Of a stretch of DNA of 56,021 bases, positions 1 to 8,429 are shown in pieces. Position 1 is the first letter of the stretch. Each line of letters begins with the position of its first letter. Position numbers and translations under genes: made by a program. The DNA lies in contig CAIXGS010000078.1 in NCBI GenBank assembly GCA_903919125.1, forward strand, positions 1-56,021, in the 5' to 3' direction. Under the pieces are notes generated by a model. It was not told the DNA's origin. It did not search any database and saw nothing but the letters and a program-made list of their open reading frames with translations. This DNA comes from an uncultured Spartobacteria bacterium. GTDB lineage: Bacteria; Verrucomicrobiota; Verrucomicrobiia; Chthoniobacterales; Chthoniobacteraceae.

Positions 1-791
1 GCCCAGCCCCAGAGAATCTTCCCACGGATCACGAACTCGTCGAACGCCTGCGCCTAGCTCAATGCTCTTATGGAGCCGAAACGTTGGCCCAGCAATTAGC
101 GGCCCTGCGTCACGCTAGCCGGGTGACGGAGGCCGAGGCACTCAGGGAGCGATTTTTCGCACACATGTGGGACGTTAGCTTTTTTATGAGGCTGCTCAAA
201 CAGCGATTTTCTCAGTGGTTCAACACAATCCATAGCCGGAAAGGTACTTTGTGGGAGGAACGCTTCCGTAGCGTTTTGGTCGAGGGCGGCGATGCCTTGC
301 GAGCGGTATCTTTATACGTCGACCTGAATCCGGTACGAGCTGGGATTGTCAAAGATCCGAAAGACTATCGGTGGAGCAGCTACGGAGAGGCCGTGGCCGG
401 AGTGCGGAGGGCCGTGGAGGGGCTTTGCGCAATTATCGAAGGTTTGAGCAGCCTCCCTCAGTCGGAGCGACAACGTCTCGCCCAGTATCGAGTGCAACTC
501 TTCGCTCGAGGTGAGGTTTGGCCCGAGCAAACAGAAGCGTTTTCAGGAAAACTTGGCTTCTCTCAGGACGAGGTTGTTGCCGTGGATAAAGCCAAAGGGG
601 AATTGGGAATCTGTGATAAACTGTCGTGCCGAGTACGGCATTTTACCGAAGGCTTTCTCTTGGGAAGCGCGTTGTTCGTGGAGCATCACTTTGGAATCCG
701 ACAGAGAAACAGTTCCGAAATTCGTTCAGAAGCAGGAACAAGACGGGCGCGCATTTGCAGGGTTGCTGGATTCTTTTGCTTGGCCGGTTGA
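1..791 (+). CDS. REP-associated tyrosine transposase (RAYT, Y1/IS200-like), 5' end outside window
   Basis: The frame is open from the first bases of the window to the TGA at 789-791, so the gene starts upstream and only its C-terminal two thirds are seen. The segment LLKQRFSQWFN followed by GTLWEERFRSVLVE and YVDLNPVRAGIV is typical of the RAYT branch of Y1 transposases, which are domesticated single-strand transposases linked to REP hairpins. The later CRVRHFTEGFLLGS block is also found in these proteins. The N-terminal HUH motif would lie outside the window. The last ~35 residues match the family less well, so a late frameshift is possible. The motif AAAGTGTCTGTC follows the stop codon at 824-835 and recurs near 32.9-34.6 kb. 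Confidence 0.85.
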   Translation, partial: PAPENLPTDHELVERLRLAQCSYGAETLAQQLAALRHASRVTEAEALRERFFAHMWDVSFFMRLLKQRFSQWFNTIHSRKGTLWEERFRSVLVEGGDALRAVSLYVDLNPVRAGIVKDPKDYRWSSYGEAVAGVRRAVEGLCAIIEGLSSLPQSERQRLAQYRVQLFARGEVWPEQTEAFSGKLGFSQDEVVAVDKAKGELGICDKLSCRVRHFTEGFLLGSALFVEHHFGIRQRNSSEIRSEAGTRRARICRVAGFFCLAG

Positions 792-823
792 GCGCCTAGG
801 GCGGCATTGGGGAATGAGTGACC

Positions 824-835
824 AAAGTGTCTGTC
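824..835 (+). repeat. GTGTCTGTC motif copy 1, just 3' of the RAYT gene
   Basis: The string AAAGTGTCTGTC lies 33 bases after the transposase stop. Related copies extended with CCC occur at 32887-32903, 34071-34083 and 34565-34580. Its position next to the transposase suggests a REP-type recognition element. This link is inference. Confidence 0.4.
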
Positions 836-926
836 ATCGGGGTACATCCATGTCATCGCGTGCTGAATACGAGCTGTAGTGCCAATGACAGTTGAAAAAT
901 CACTACGCCCGTGCTATCCGGAATTT

Positions 927-1166
927 ATGAGCACCATTACGGCGACCATCGATATCGGAAGCGACAGCGCAAACGTGATCAGCGGGCTATTGAGCCGTTT
1001 TCCAAAAGGGCATCGCGTTCACTTAGTTTTGGCTGACGAACAAGACGTCTCTCCCGGATCAAAGGCTGATTTGGTGGACTGGTTAAAAGCTTGTCCTGAA
1101 AAAGATTGGTTCTCTGCGATTGACCAGAAGGACACAGTTGCTGATCTCAAGGCCATCTCTTTTTGA
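927..1166 (+). CDS. Putative antitoxin of a VapBC-like pair
   Basis: A 79-residue protein starting MSTITATIDIG. An upstream ATG at 879 would add 16 residues of low-quality sequence, so the start at 927 is preferred. The family is not firmly recognised. The call rests on size, an acidic C-terminus (KDWFSAIDQKDTVADL) and its position: its stop overlaps the ATG of a PIN-domain toxin reading frame (TGATG at 1164-1168), the usual translationally coupled antitoxin-toxin order. In type II systems the antitoxin binds and neutralises the toxin and represses the operon. Here the antitoxin is intact but the toxin is broken, so it is an orphan. Confidence 0.6.
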   Translation: MSTITATIDIGSDSANVISGLLSRFPKGHRVHLVLADEQDVSPGSKADLVDWLKACPEKDWFSAIDQKDTVADLKAISF

Positions 1167-1573
1167 TGAAGTATCTTGTAGATGCCAACCTGCTTTAAGA
1201 ACCGACCAAACTGCAAAGTGTTAAAAAGGCGGTAGACTGGCTTCAGGCTAATGTTCAGGAGTGCGTCACTGATGCCGTTGTGATGGGAGAAATCTGGCAC
1301 GGTATTAGGAAAATGCCGGAGGGCCAGAGACGAGCCAACTTGGAGGTTTGGTTTGGGGGGCTGCGTAGTCGGGTATTTTGCTTGGATTGAACCCTGGATG
1401 TAGCCCTGGTTTGGGGGGCGCTCCTCAGTGAAATTCGTGACTCTGGTTTTACTGTAGAGATAAAGAACACCATGATTGCAGCGAGTGCGCGATATCACGG
1501 GTTGACGGTGGCAACTCGGAATATGTCGGATTTTGTCCATTGCGGTGTGCAAGTTATAAATCCCTTTCAGTGA
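1166..1573 (+). pseudogene. VapC/FitB-like PIN-domain toxin, inactivated by two in-frame stops
   Basis: The frame from the ATG at 1166 gives a 135-codon PIN-domain protein: MKYLVDANLL at the N-terminus, MGEIWHGI with the expected glutamate (codon 42), and NTMIAASARYHGLTVATRN plus SDF near the end. It is interrupted by TAA at 1196-1198 (codon 11) and TGA at 1388-1390 (codon 75). In the family the segment normally reads DTMIAATA, so the third metal-binding aspartate is also changed to asparagine. PIN toxins are Mg-dependent ribonucleases needing a cluster of acidic residues. Three independent lesions make this a dead toxin. Overlap with the antitoxin stop is preserved. Confidence 0.85.
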
Positions 1574-1657
1574 AAGGGACCCTGCTGCCATCGATCCCGA
1601 ACCGATTCGCCAAATCAATTTCCCATTCCTTTGAGCGTTGTTCATCATCACTAGCTG

Positions 1658-4246
1658 ATGGAAATGAGCTCAACTCTCACCAACTTGCTCGTGCGACTCT
1701 GGCGCCTCACGGCCCTGGGGATGGCCGCTTGGATGTTGCATCGCCAGGCTCTCCCTCCGATTCAATCCCAACAACCAATCGAGCTTTCGAGGGCACGCGC
1801 TTTTTTTCCGACGGCGACGACGCTCGTGCCGCAGACCGGAGGCGCCATGCTCGCGAAGGATGCGGACGAAGGCGCGTTGGGGCTTCTTGTCACAACGTCT
1901 CCTGCAGCGGACGGCGTAATCGGATACGCAGGGCCAAACAACCTGCTGGTCGCGTTGGATAAGACAAACAAGATCATCGGCATCCAGATTCTTGAAAGCG
2001 CCGACACTCCCGAACACGTCGAGGCGTTGCGCAAAAATCCGACCTTTGCCAACAGCCTGCTCGGCTGGAATCCCGCCACCACGCCACCGCCACGTGTGGA
2101 CGGCATCGCGGGAGCAACACTCACAGGACTGGCGATGGTCGAGGGCGTGGCGCAACGCTTGGGAGGCCAGCTCGGTTCGCTGCGTTTCCCCGAAGCAATT
2201 GCCATGCAGGAAGTCGCAACGCTTTTCCCAAGCGCAACGACGACGATGCCCGACATCCCGCGCCAAGGCTGGCTCCATGTCCAAGACGGCTACGGCAAGA
2301 CTCTCGGCTACGTTTTGCGCACATCGCCCGTAGCCGACGGCATCCTCGGTTACGCGGGCCCAAGCGAGTGCCTCGTCGCTGTGGCGCCCGACCGCGAAAC
2401 GCTTCTCGCTGTAAAGTTGAGAAAGTCGTTCGACACCGAAGATTACGTCGAGCGCATGATTGACGATGGCGATTATTTGAAATCGCTGACCCGCTGGAAA
2501 GTCGCTCAATGGCCGGCGCTAGATTTTGTCGCAGAAAAAATCGAAGGGGTCGCCGGGGCAACGATGACAAGTTACGCCGTGGCAGAGGGGCTCAGGGAGC
2601 GGTTTCGCCAGGACTCTGAATTGCGAAACCGACATTTCTGGGACAAGTTAGGAATGAAAGATTTCGCGTTAATAGGGATTCTCGTGGGGGCGCTATTTTT
2701 GGCGTTCAGTAAATGGAGGGGTGAGCGGGGGGTGCGGATGGCGTGGCAGGCTGTGGTGGTGATTGGCCTCGGGGTGTGGCTTGGGCAGTTCGTGTCACTT
2801 GGCCTGCTGGCGGGCTGGGCGCGCCACGGTTTGCCTTGGGGGCAGGCGGCGCCTCTGGTCCTCCTTGCGGGAGTGTCGCTACTGGTACCGTGGGCGGGGC
2901 GGCGCCAGGTGTATTGCCATCACGTTTGTGCGCATGGAGCGGCGCAGGAGTGGTTGGGACGGTTGCCCTTGCCCAAATGGACGTTGCCGACGGCGTGGCA
3001 CAGGGTGTTGAAACTTGCGCCGAGCCTGCTGCTAGGCTCCGTTTTTTTAATGGCCCTCAGCGTACCTCGTTTGGCGTTGGGAAAATTCGAACCTTTCGAT
3101 GCTTGGATTCTGGGTTTCGCAACGCTCCCGCCAGCGATTCTCGCAATCGTCGGCCTGCTCGGCTCTCTCTTTGTGCCAATGGCCTACTGCAAATACGGTT
3201 GCCCTACCGGCGCGCTTCTGGACTTCGTGCGAAGCACTTCTTCCGTCGAAAAGTTTACAATGAAAGACGCCGCAGCTGCGCTTCTGCTGGTCTGCGGTGT
3301 GTTCTTTGTGGCGAAGTCCACTCCCGCATCTCCCGCAACCTCGGCGAGTGTGACGCTCAATCCCCAAGAACTACGAGGCGCAGCATTTGGAACAACGTGG
3401 AGCCTAAAATTACGCGGCGCCCCCAACGATTTATCGACGGTGCGGGCTGCCGTTTCCCGCGAACTGGAACGCATCGAAGCCACGCTCTCCCACTGGCGGC
3501 CCAGCTCCGAGACAAGCCGTTTTAACACGAACCGTTCTCTGGAGCCGCAGCAAGTTTCCGAAGAACTCGTAAAGCTTGTGCGATTCGCTCAACACCTTAG
3601 CCGCGCAAGCAACGGCGCTTACGACCTCACCGTCGCCCCCCTCGTAAACGCGTGGGGTTACGGCCCATTCGGCGAGCCCGCTTCGGCACCGCCGGAGACC
3701 GAGGTGAACAGGCTGCTGCTGGCCGTGGGTTGGGAAAAAGTGGAGCTCGGCGACGACGGCCATACGCTTCGTAAAACGCATCCCGATGTATCGCTTGACC
3801 TTGGCTCGATCTTGCAGGGCTACGCGTGCGACCGAGTGGCGCAAATTTTACGCAAGAAAGGCTGCGCAGAGTATCTCGTGGAAGTTGGCGGTGAACTCCT
3901 CGCTCGCGGCAGTTGGAGCGTAGCCATCGAAAACCCCGCCGATGCCCAAAAGCCGCTACAAGTGTTGCAACTCAAAGACGCGGCCTTGGCCACCTCAGGA
4001 TTGGTGCGGGCCCGCCACAAGTTAAGCGGCAAGGTTGTCTCCCACATCATCTCCCCGAAAACCGGTTATCCAACCGAAGGCGGCATCGAGGTGTGCTCCG
4101 TGGAAATGGCGAATTGTTTGGAAGCAGATGGATGGGCGACGGCCATTATCGCCAGTGGGTTGCCAGACGCTTCCAATTTGATTCAAAAGGAGAGACTCCG
4201 AGTATGGGTTCAAGATTCCACGGGAGCCTGGCGGACTCCCCAATGA
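1658..4246 (+). CDS. NosR-like flavinylated membrane redox protein fused to ApbE flavin transferase
   Basis: An 862-residue inner-membrane protein. An N-terminal hydrophobic segment is followed by two FMN_bind domains, each ending in a flavinylation motif: GATLT (T156) and GATMT (T304). Next come about six membrane segments (roughly residues 333-550) with two CxxxC pairs, C420/C424 and C511/C515 (the second followed by P), as in NosR/NapH-type electron carriers. From about residue 572 to the end lies an ApbE domain (FAD:protein FMN transferase) with GAYDLTVAPLVNAWG, VEVGGELLARG, HIISPKTGYP and a retained Asp in EADGWATAI. ApbE attaches FMN through a phosphoester to Thr, so the protein carries both acceptor and enzyme. 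Two usual ApbE residues look replaced: KGYA is QGYA, and the Asp after HII is Ser. The likely role is moving electrons across the membrane to an unknown periplasmic acceptor. No nos or nap genes are nearby. Confidence 0.85.
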   Translation: MEMSSTLTNLLVRLWRLTALGMAAWMLHRQALPPIQSQQPIELSRARAFFPTATTLVPQTGGAMLAKDADEGALGLLVTTSPAADGVIGYAGPNNLLVALDKTNKIIGIQILESADTPEHVEALRKNPTFANSLLGWNPATTPPPRVDGIAGATLTGLAMVEGVAQRLGGQLGSLRFPEAIAMQEVATLFPSATTTMPDIPRQGWLHVQDGYGKTLGYVLRTSPVADGILGYAGPSECLVAVAPDRETLLAVKLRKSFDTEDYVERMIDDGDYLKSLTRWKVAQWPALDFVAEKIEGVAGATMTSYAVAEGLRERFRQDSELRNRHFWDKLGMKDFALIGILVGALFLAFSKWRGERGVRMAWQAVVVIGLGVWLGQFVSLGLLAGWARHGLPWGQAAPLVLLAGVSLLVPWAGRRQVYCHHVCAHGAAQEWLGRLPLPKWTLPTAWHRVLKLAPSLLLGSVFLMALSVPRLALGKFEPFDAWILGFATLPPAILAIVGLLGSLFVPMAYCKYGCPTGALLDFVRSTSSVEKFTMKDAAAALLLVCGVFFVAKSTPASPATSASVTLNPQELRGAAFGTTWSLKLRGAPNDLSTVRAAVSRELERIEATLSHWRPSSETSRFNTNRSLEPQQVSEELVKLVRFAQHLSRASNGAYDLTVAPLVNAWGYGPFGEPASAPPETEVNRLLLAVGWEKVELGDDGHTLRKTHPDVSLDLGSILQGYACDRVAQILRKKGCAEYLVEVGGELLARGSWSVAIENPADAQKPLQVLQLKDAALATSGLVRARHKLSGKVVSHIISPKTGYPTEGGIEVCSVEMANCLEADGWATAIIASGLPDASNLIQKERLRVWVQDSTGAWRTPQ

Positions 4247-4360
4247 AGCTGCGTAGCGACTCAATAAGCAAATTCGTGAACAGTTGCCCGATTTTCTGTC
4301 TAGGGTAGAGCGGGGCCCGCGGGTACACTTGCGTCTCCCTTACCCCACAACGTCTGTCCC

Positions 4361-5926
4361 ATGTCTCGCCTGCTCCCCCACTTGCTTTTCTGTTGCGTCG
4401 CTATTTCCGGCGCTACCTCACACGCCGCAACTCCCTCGCGCCCACCCAACATTCTACTGCTGCTCGCCGACGACATGGGCTTTTCCGACGCAGGTTGTTA
4501 TGGAGGCGAAGTTCTCACCCCAAACCTCGATCAACTCGCCAAAGAAGGCCTGCGCTTTACTCAGGCCTACAACACCGCCCGCTGCTGGCCCACCCGCGCT
4601 GCCATCCTCACCGGCTTCTACGCGCAGCACGTACGCCGCGACTATCTTCCGCACCAACCGGAGAGTGGCGGAGTCAAGGGACGTCGCCCCGATTGGGCCC
4701 GTTTGCTGCCCGCGCTACTCAAAACAGCCGGTTACAGCAGTTATCACTCGGGAAAATGGCACGTGGATCAAACCCCTCTCACCGCGGGATTTGATCACTC
4801 TTACAGCTTGGACGATCAAGACCGTTATTTCGCCCCCAAACGCCAGTTGTTAGACGATGTCAAACTCCCCGATCCCGAACCCGGTTATTATGCAACGACC
4901 GCGATCGCGGACCACGCACTCGACTTCCTGAAGCAGCACGCCGAGCAGTCTCCAAAGGCGCCATTTTTCGCGTACGTCGCATTCACCTCCCCTCATTTTC
5001 CATTACAGGCTCCCCAAGAGGATATTGAGCGCTACAAGGGTCGCTTCCAAGAGGGCTCAGACGTGTTGCGCACGGCACGCCTCAGCCGCCTCTGGGACCT
5101 TGGTATGCTCTCAAGCGCAGAACTTTCAGAACCCACGGCTCCCGCCAAAAATTGGGCGGAACTAACAACCGAACAACAGACGGCTTTCACCACCCGGATG
5201 GAAATCCACGCCGCGATGATCGACCGCATGGACCGGGAAATCGGGCGCATTCTCGACCATCTGCGTTCAACCGGCGCACTGGACAATACGATCGTCTTAT
5301 TTCTGAGCGACAACGGAGCCAGCGCGGAGAGCCTCGTGCGCGGTGATGGCAATCCCCCAGACGCCGCACCGGGTTCCGCAAGGTCCTTCCTCTGTTTAGA
5401 GGCGCAGGGTGCCAACCTTGCCAACGCGCCCTTGCGTTACTCTAAAAAGTACGTGCACGAAGGCGGGATTTCCACGCCGCTCATCGTCCGGTGGCCCGCT
5501 GGGTTTAAGGCGAAGGGGGAACTACGTGAACAACCTGTGCACGTGGTGGATATCGCTCCGACGCTGCTCAAATTCGCGGGAGTTCCCTGGCCGAAACTCG
5601 CGGGCGAACTCGCAGTCCCAGCCTCCGACGGAGTGGATCTAAGCGCCGCAATCAAAGAAAACAAGCAATTGCCACAGAGAGCCTTGTGGTGGGCCCACGA
5701 GGACAATTGCGCACTGCGTCTCGGGGACTGGAAGTGGGTGGCAGAAAAAGGACACGCACCAGAATTGTTTTATTTAAAAGCGGACCGTTCTGAGACTCGG
5801 GACTTGGCGCCTGCCAATTCCGAGCGGGTGAAGGAAATGGAAACGATATGGTCGAAGTTTGTTAATAAATTCGTTGAAGACACCCGTGAGCCGTCGCTGA
5901 CAAAGCAGGCACAGACAGCACCTTAA
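4361..5926 (+). CDS. Secreted sulfatase (arylsulfatase family)
   Basis: A 521-residue protein with a signal peptide (ending near SHAAT) and the sulfatase core: NILLLLADDMGFSDAGCYGG holds the first metal-binding aspartates, and C75-W-P-T-R79 with AAILTG is the formylglycine signature, where Cys is oxidised to the catalytic aldehyde. SGKWHVD, DNTIVLFLSDNG (metal-binding DN) and the C-terminal HEDNCALRLGDWKW complete the type I sulfatase pattern. The CWPTR form is common in planctomycete and verrucomicrobial sulfatases. It likely removes sulfate esters from polysaccharides outside the cytoplasm; the substrate cannot be told. It starts 114 bases after the NosR-ApbE gene and ends before a strong terminator. 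No maturation enzyme is seen in the window. Confidence 0.92.
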   Translation: MSRLLPHLLFCCVAISGATSHAATPSRPPNILLLLADDMGFSDAGCYGGEVLTPNLDQLAKEGLRFTQAYNTARCWPTRAAILTGFYAQHVRRDYLPHQPESGGVKGRRPDWARLLPALLKTAGYSSYHSGKWHVDQTPLTAGFDHSYSLDDQDRYFAPKRQLLDDVKLPDPEPGYYATTAIADHALDFLKQHAEQSPKAPFFAYVAFTSPHFPLQAPQEDIERYKGRFQEGSDVLRTARLSRLWDLGMLSSAELSEPTAPAKNWAELTTEQQTAFTTRMEIHAAMIDRMDREIGRILDHLRSTGALDNTIVLFLSDNGASAESLVRGDGNPPDAAPGSARSFLCLEAQGANLANAPLRYSKKYVHEGGISTPLIVRWPAGFKAKGELREQPVHVVDIAPTLLKFAGVPWPKLAGELAVPASDGVDLSAAIKENKQLPQRALWWAHEDNCALRLGDWKWVAEKGHAPELFYLKADRSETRDLAPANSERVKEMETIWSKFVNKFVEDTREPSLTKQAQTAP

Positions 5927-6030
5927 ATTAGAAGCGAACGCTGAAGGACGGGACGGCGGTAAGATTTCCTAAAAAAACCATTGTCACCCCACCTTGGGTG
6001 TGGCACGTTGAAGGTGTTCTGGGGGGAACA

Positions 6031-6075
6031 GCAGCCCTCCGAGTGCCAGATGGCCTCGGGGGGCTGCAATTTTTT
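6031..6075 (+). terminator. Rho-independent terminator after the sulfatase gene
   Basis: A 13-bp stem (GCAGCCCTCCGAG at 6031-6043 paired with CTCGGGGGGCTGC at 6055-6067, one wobble) with an 11-base loop is followed directly by AATTTTTTT. It lies 105 bases after the sulfatase stop and points the same way. Confidence 0.85.
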
Positions 6076-6194
6076 TGCCCTGATTTCGCAAAGGTAGATA
6101 CGCCAGCGTCAATCGGACTCAAGCGACTCCGCTCCACGCGACTCCACAAGCTTCAAATAGATCACCCGCTTCGTTTAGCGCGGCACCTCACAGC

Positions 6195-8411
6195 TTACCT
6201 CACAGGTGCCACCTCTGCGGGCTCCTCCATCACGTGAATCTGATTGATCGTCTTGAAATGACGATGGTCGTCAAAACGCCAAACAATCTTCTTATCCCGC
6301 GTCACCTCTACAAACTGCGGCTGCATCCCGATGTGACCGTGACCTAAATAATTACAAAGCACCGTATTGCCATTTTGAAGGCGCTGCACCCCAGCGATAA
6401 GACGCAAGGGGAAATCCGGCATGTCGTTCTCGTTTAGCTCCCAAACCAGCGAGCCTTTAGGGTCCACCTCAACGACCCGGTGACCGTCTCCGCAAGTGAT
6501 AAGCCAGTTGCCATCCTTGAGAGGCACGACCTCGTGAGGATCTCCTACGACCGACACCTCCCTCACAACTTTGCCTGTCGCGTCTATCTCGACGACTTTC
6601 GAGTCGCCCTTGAGCGCTGCAACGTAATGTCCGTTGGCCAGCTTTCGCGCTCCACGGATTTGGTTGTGTGCGTTCGTGATCGTGGTTGGGAGAGGAATTT
6701 CGAGAGCGACTGTGCCGTCAGGAGCGACCTCGATCAACCGCTTGGGACCGCCTTCGGCGATCAGCACGCGACCGTTCTCAAGCAATTGACAGGCATGACA
6801 TTCCACCCCTGGAGCGGCTTTGTATTCCCAAATTCGTTGCTGTTTAGCGTCCAGCCTCACTGCTCCGCCCGCTTCACAGTACAGAACGCCGCCATCCGGT
6901 TGCACCCAACAGTCCTGCGGATTCTTTGCGGGGACGCTCCACGCCACAGTCCCGTCCGCGTTGACCTTCGCCACTTTTCCACCCGCATAATCACAGGCAA
7001 CAAACGCCTTGGCTCCAAGGGTTTTCGGGAAAGCAGGTAGTGATTTTAAACCCACCGTATTGACAGCGCGCACACTCCACACGGGGGCTGATTGAGCATC
7101 GACTGGCACTTCAAAGTGCATCGCGGGAAGCTTATTCTGGAAAGGATCATCTGCTGCTGGCAACCACGCTGCCGCCACTTTCGGGTCCTTAGGAACCTCC
7201 GGCGTATCATGATAAGACATCCCTTGGAAAATGGGGCGCCCATACCGGTTCTCTTGTTTTTCCGGAAGACGCGCAATTTCGAGGCCGTCTTTCTCAATTA
7301 CAAACCCAGCCAAGCCGCTTTGTAAATCGGCGTCGGCCTGCCAGTCTAGTAGCCAACGGCCCTCTGAAAAGCGGGCGCTCAAACCGAATGGCGCCGGCGG
7401 CGGGGTCGCATCGATAACGGCTCCGTCGGTGATGTATTCGGACCAAGCTTTGGCGAAAGTCTCGTTAGGGAGCCAGCTTGCTTCAGCGGGTTCGGCGACG
7501 GTTTTGGAAAAGGTGTTCCCTTCCAAAGGCGCGAATACCCCTTTTTTAAGATCCACGGCCTTGAGCGCTGAATTGGTCGCGTTGGGAGCGGCCAAGCGCA
7601 GCCCGAGACATGCGTCAAAAAAAGGAATGGCGAGGTAGCGTGAGTCGCCACATTCGTGGGAGGTGTGCGGATCCGGAGCGAACCCCGCCGGCGCACCGAG
7701 GGCCCGCAAAGCGCGCCAGTGAGCGAGGGAACCGTCCCAGGCACGCCCAAAGCGTTTGTCGTCCTTTTCCTTGCGGCCCGGATTAAACATCACAGGCACG
7801 CCATTGGAAGCCGGCGGGAATTCGGGCTTTGCGATCTCCCCCTTCTCCCAAGCACTCAGCGCCGTTCCCGAGCGAAACCAAATGGCAGCGATCCGTTCAG
7901 GGTGCAGCGCCAACATGATACTAGCCCAGAACCCGCCGCCGCTATGTCCCCATAAACACCACGGAACAGTCTGCAATTCAGGATGTCCCGAGCGTTGGGC
8001 AAGCGTTTCGAGCGCCTTGAGAAACGCAGCGTCCGAGCCGTTTCTTGGATCACACCAGTTGCGGCAATTTTCCTTTTCCTTTTGATGATAAACGGGGGCA
8101 AGCAACGCAAAATCCCATTTACGCGCCAGCGCCTGCCAGTGCAAATCATAGGCACCGGTCTGTCCGCCCTTTGAGGCACCTTCCCCGCAACCGTGCTGAT
8201 GGACGATCACGCCACGGAGCTTTTTTTCACCCAAGCCTTCCGGGATCCAAAGTGTATAAGTCGCGTCCAAGGAGAGCTCTCCCGCCTGCGTAGCAGCCTC
8301 GTGGCGCACTCGAATGTAGCCGTCCTCAGCGTGAAGGTTAGACGCGGAAGATAGCGAAATTATTGCAACGCAAAGCGCGGCAGCGGAACGGAAACTGAGG
8401 GGGAACTTCAT
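6195..8411 (-). CDS. Secreted alpha/beta hydrolase fused to a C-terminal beta-propeller
   Basis: A 738-residue protein with a signal peptide ending near residue 28 (NLHAED). Residues about 45-290 form an alpha/beta hydrolase: VIVHQHGCG near the oxyanion region and GHSGGG with the nucleophile S157. A fibronectin-like linker (about 330-440) leads into a C-terminal repeat domain. Its blades repeat phrases such as GTVAWSVP, VLIAEGGPKRLIEV, HYVAALKGDSKVVEID, WLITCGDGHRVVEVD and GNTVLCNY, as in PQQ-like or arylsulfotransferase-type propellers. The family suggests esterase activity on a polymer, with the propeller as a binding module; the substrate is unknown. It converges on the sulfatase gene from the other strand. 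Confidence 0.75.
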   Translation of the reverse strand: MKFPLSFRSAAALCVAIISLSSASNLHAEDGYIRVRHEAATQAGELSLDATYTLWIPEGLGEKKLRGVIVHQHGCGEGASKGGQTGAYDLHWQALARKWDFALLAPVYHQKEKENCRNWCDPRNGSDAAFLKALETLAQRSGHPELQTVPWCLWGHSGGGFWASIMLALHPERIAAIWFRSGTALSAWEKGEIAKPEFPPASNGVPVMFNPGRKEKDDKRFGRAWDGSLAHWRALRALGAPAGFAPDPHTSHECGDSRYLAIPFFDACLGLRLAAPNATNSALKAVDLKKGVFAPLEGNTFSKTVAEPAEASWLPNETFAKAWSEYITDGAVIDATPPPAPFGLSARFSEGRWLLDWQADADLQSGLAGFVIEKDGLEIARLPEKQENRYGRPIFQGMSYHDTPEVPKDPKVAAAWLPAADDPFQNKLPAMHFEVPVDAQSAPVWSVRAVNTVGLKSLPAFPKTLGAKAFVACDYAGGKVAKVNADGTVAWSVPAKNPQDCWVQPDGGVLYCEAGGAVRLDAKQQRIWEYKAAPGVECHACQLLENGRVLIAEGGPKRLIEVAPDGTVALEIPLPTTITNAHNQIRGARKLANGHYVAALKGDSKVVEIDATGKVVREVSVVGDPHEVVPLKDGNWLITCGDGHRVVEVDPKGSLVWELNENDMPDFPLRLIAGVQRLQNGNTVLCNYLGHGHIGMQPQFVEVTRDKKIVWRFDDHRHFKTINQIHVMEEPAEVAPVR

Positions 8412-8429
8412 AAAGGAGTGTGAGAAAAA

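Noticed and set aside
511-879. Overlapping frame at the end of the transposase as a separate gene
   Set aside because: It overlaps the recognisable transposase frame and shows no family motif of its own. At most it reflects a late frameshift in the transposase.
1166-1573. Programmed stop-codon readthrough to make an active PIN toxin
   Set aside because: Two different stop codons plus loss of a catalytic aspartate make regulated readthrough implausible.
5928-6149. Minus-strand 73-residue frame after the sulfatase
   Set aside because: It runs across the terminator hairpin and has low-complexity content with no recognisable motif.
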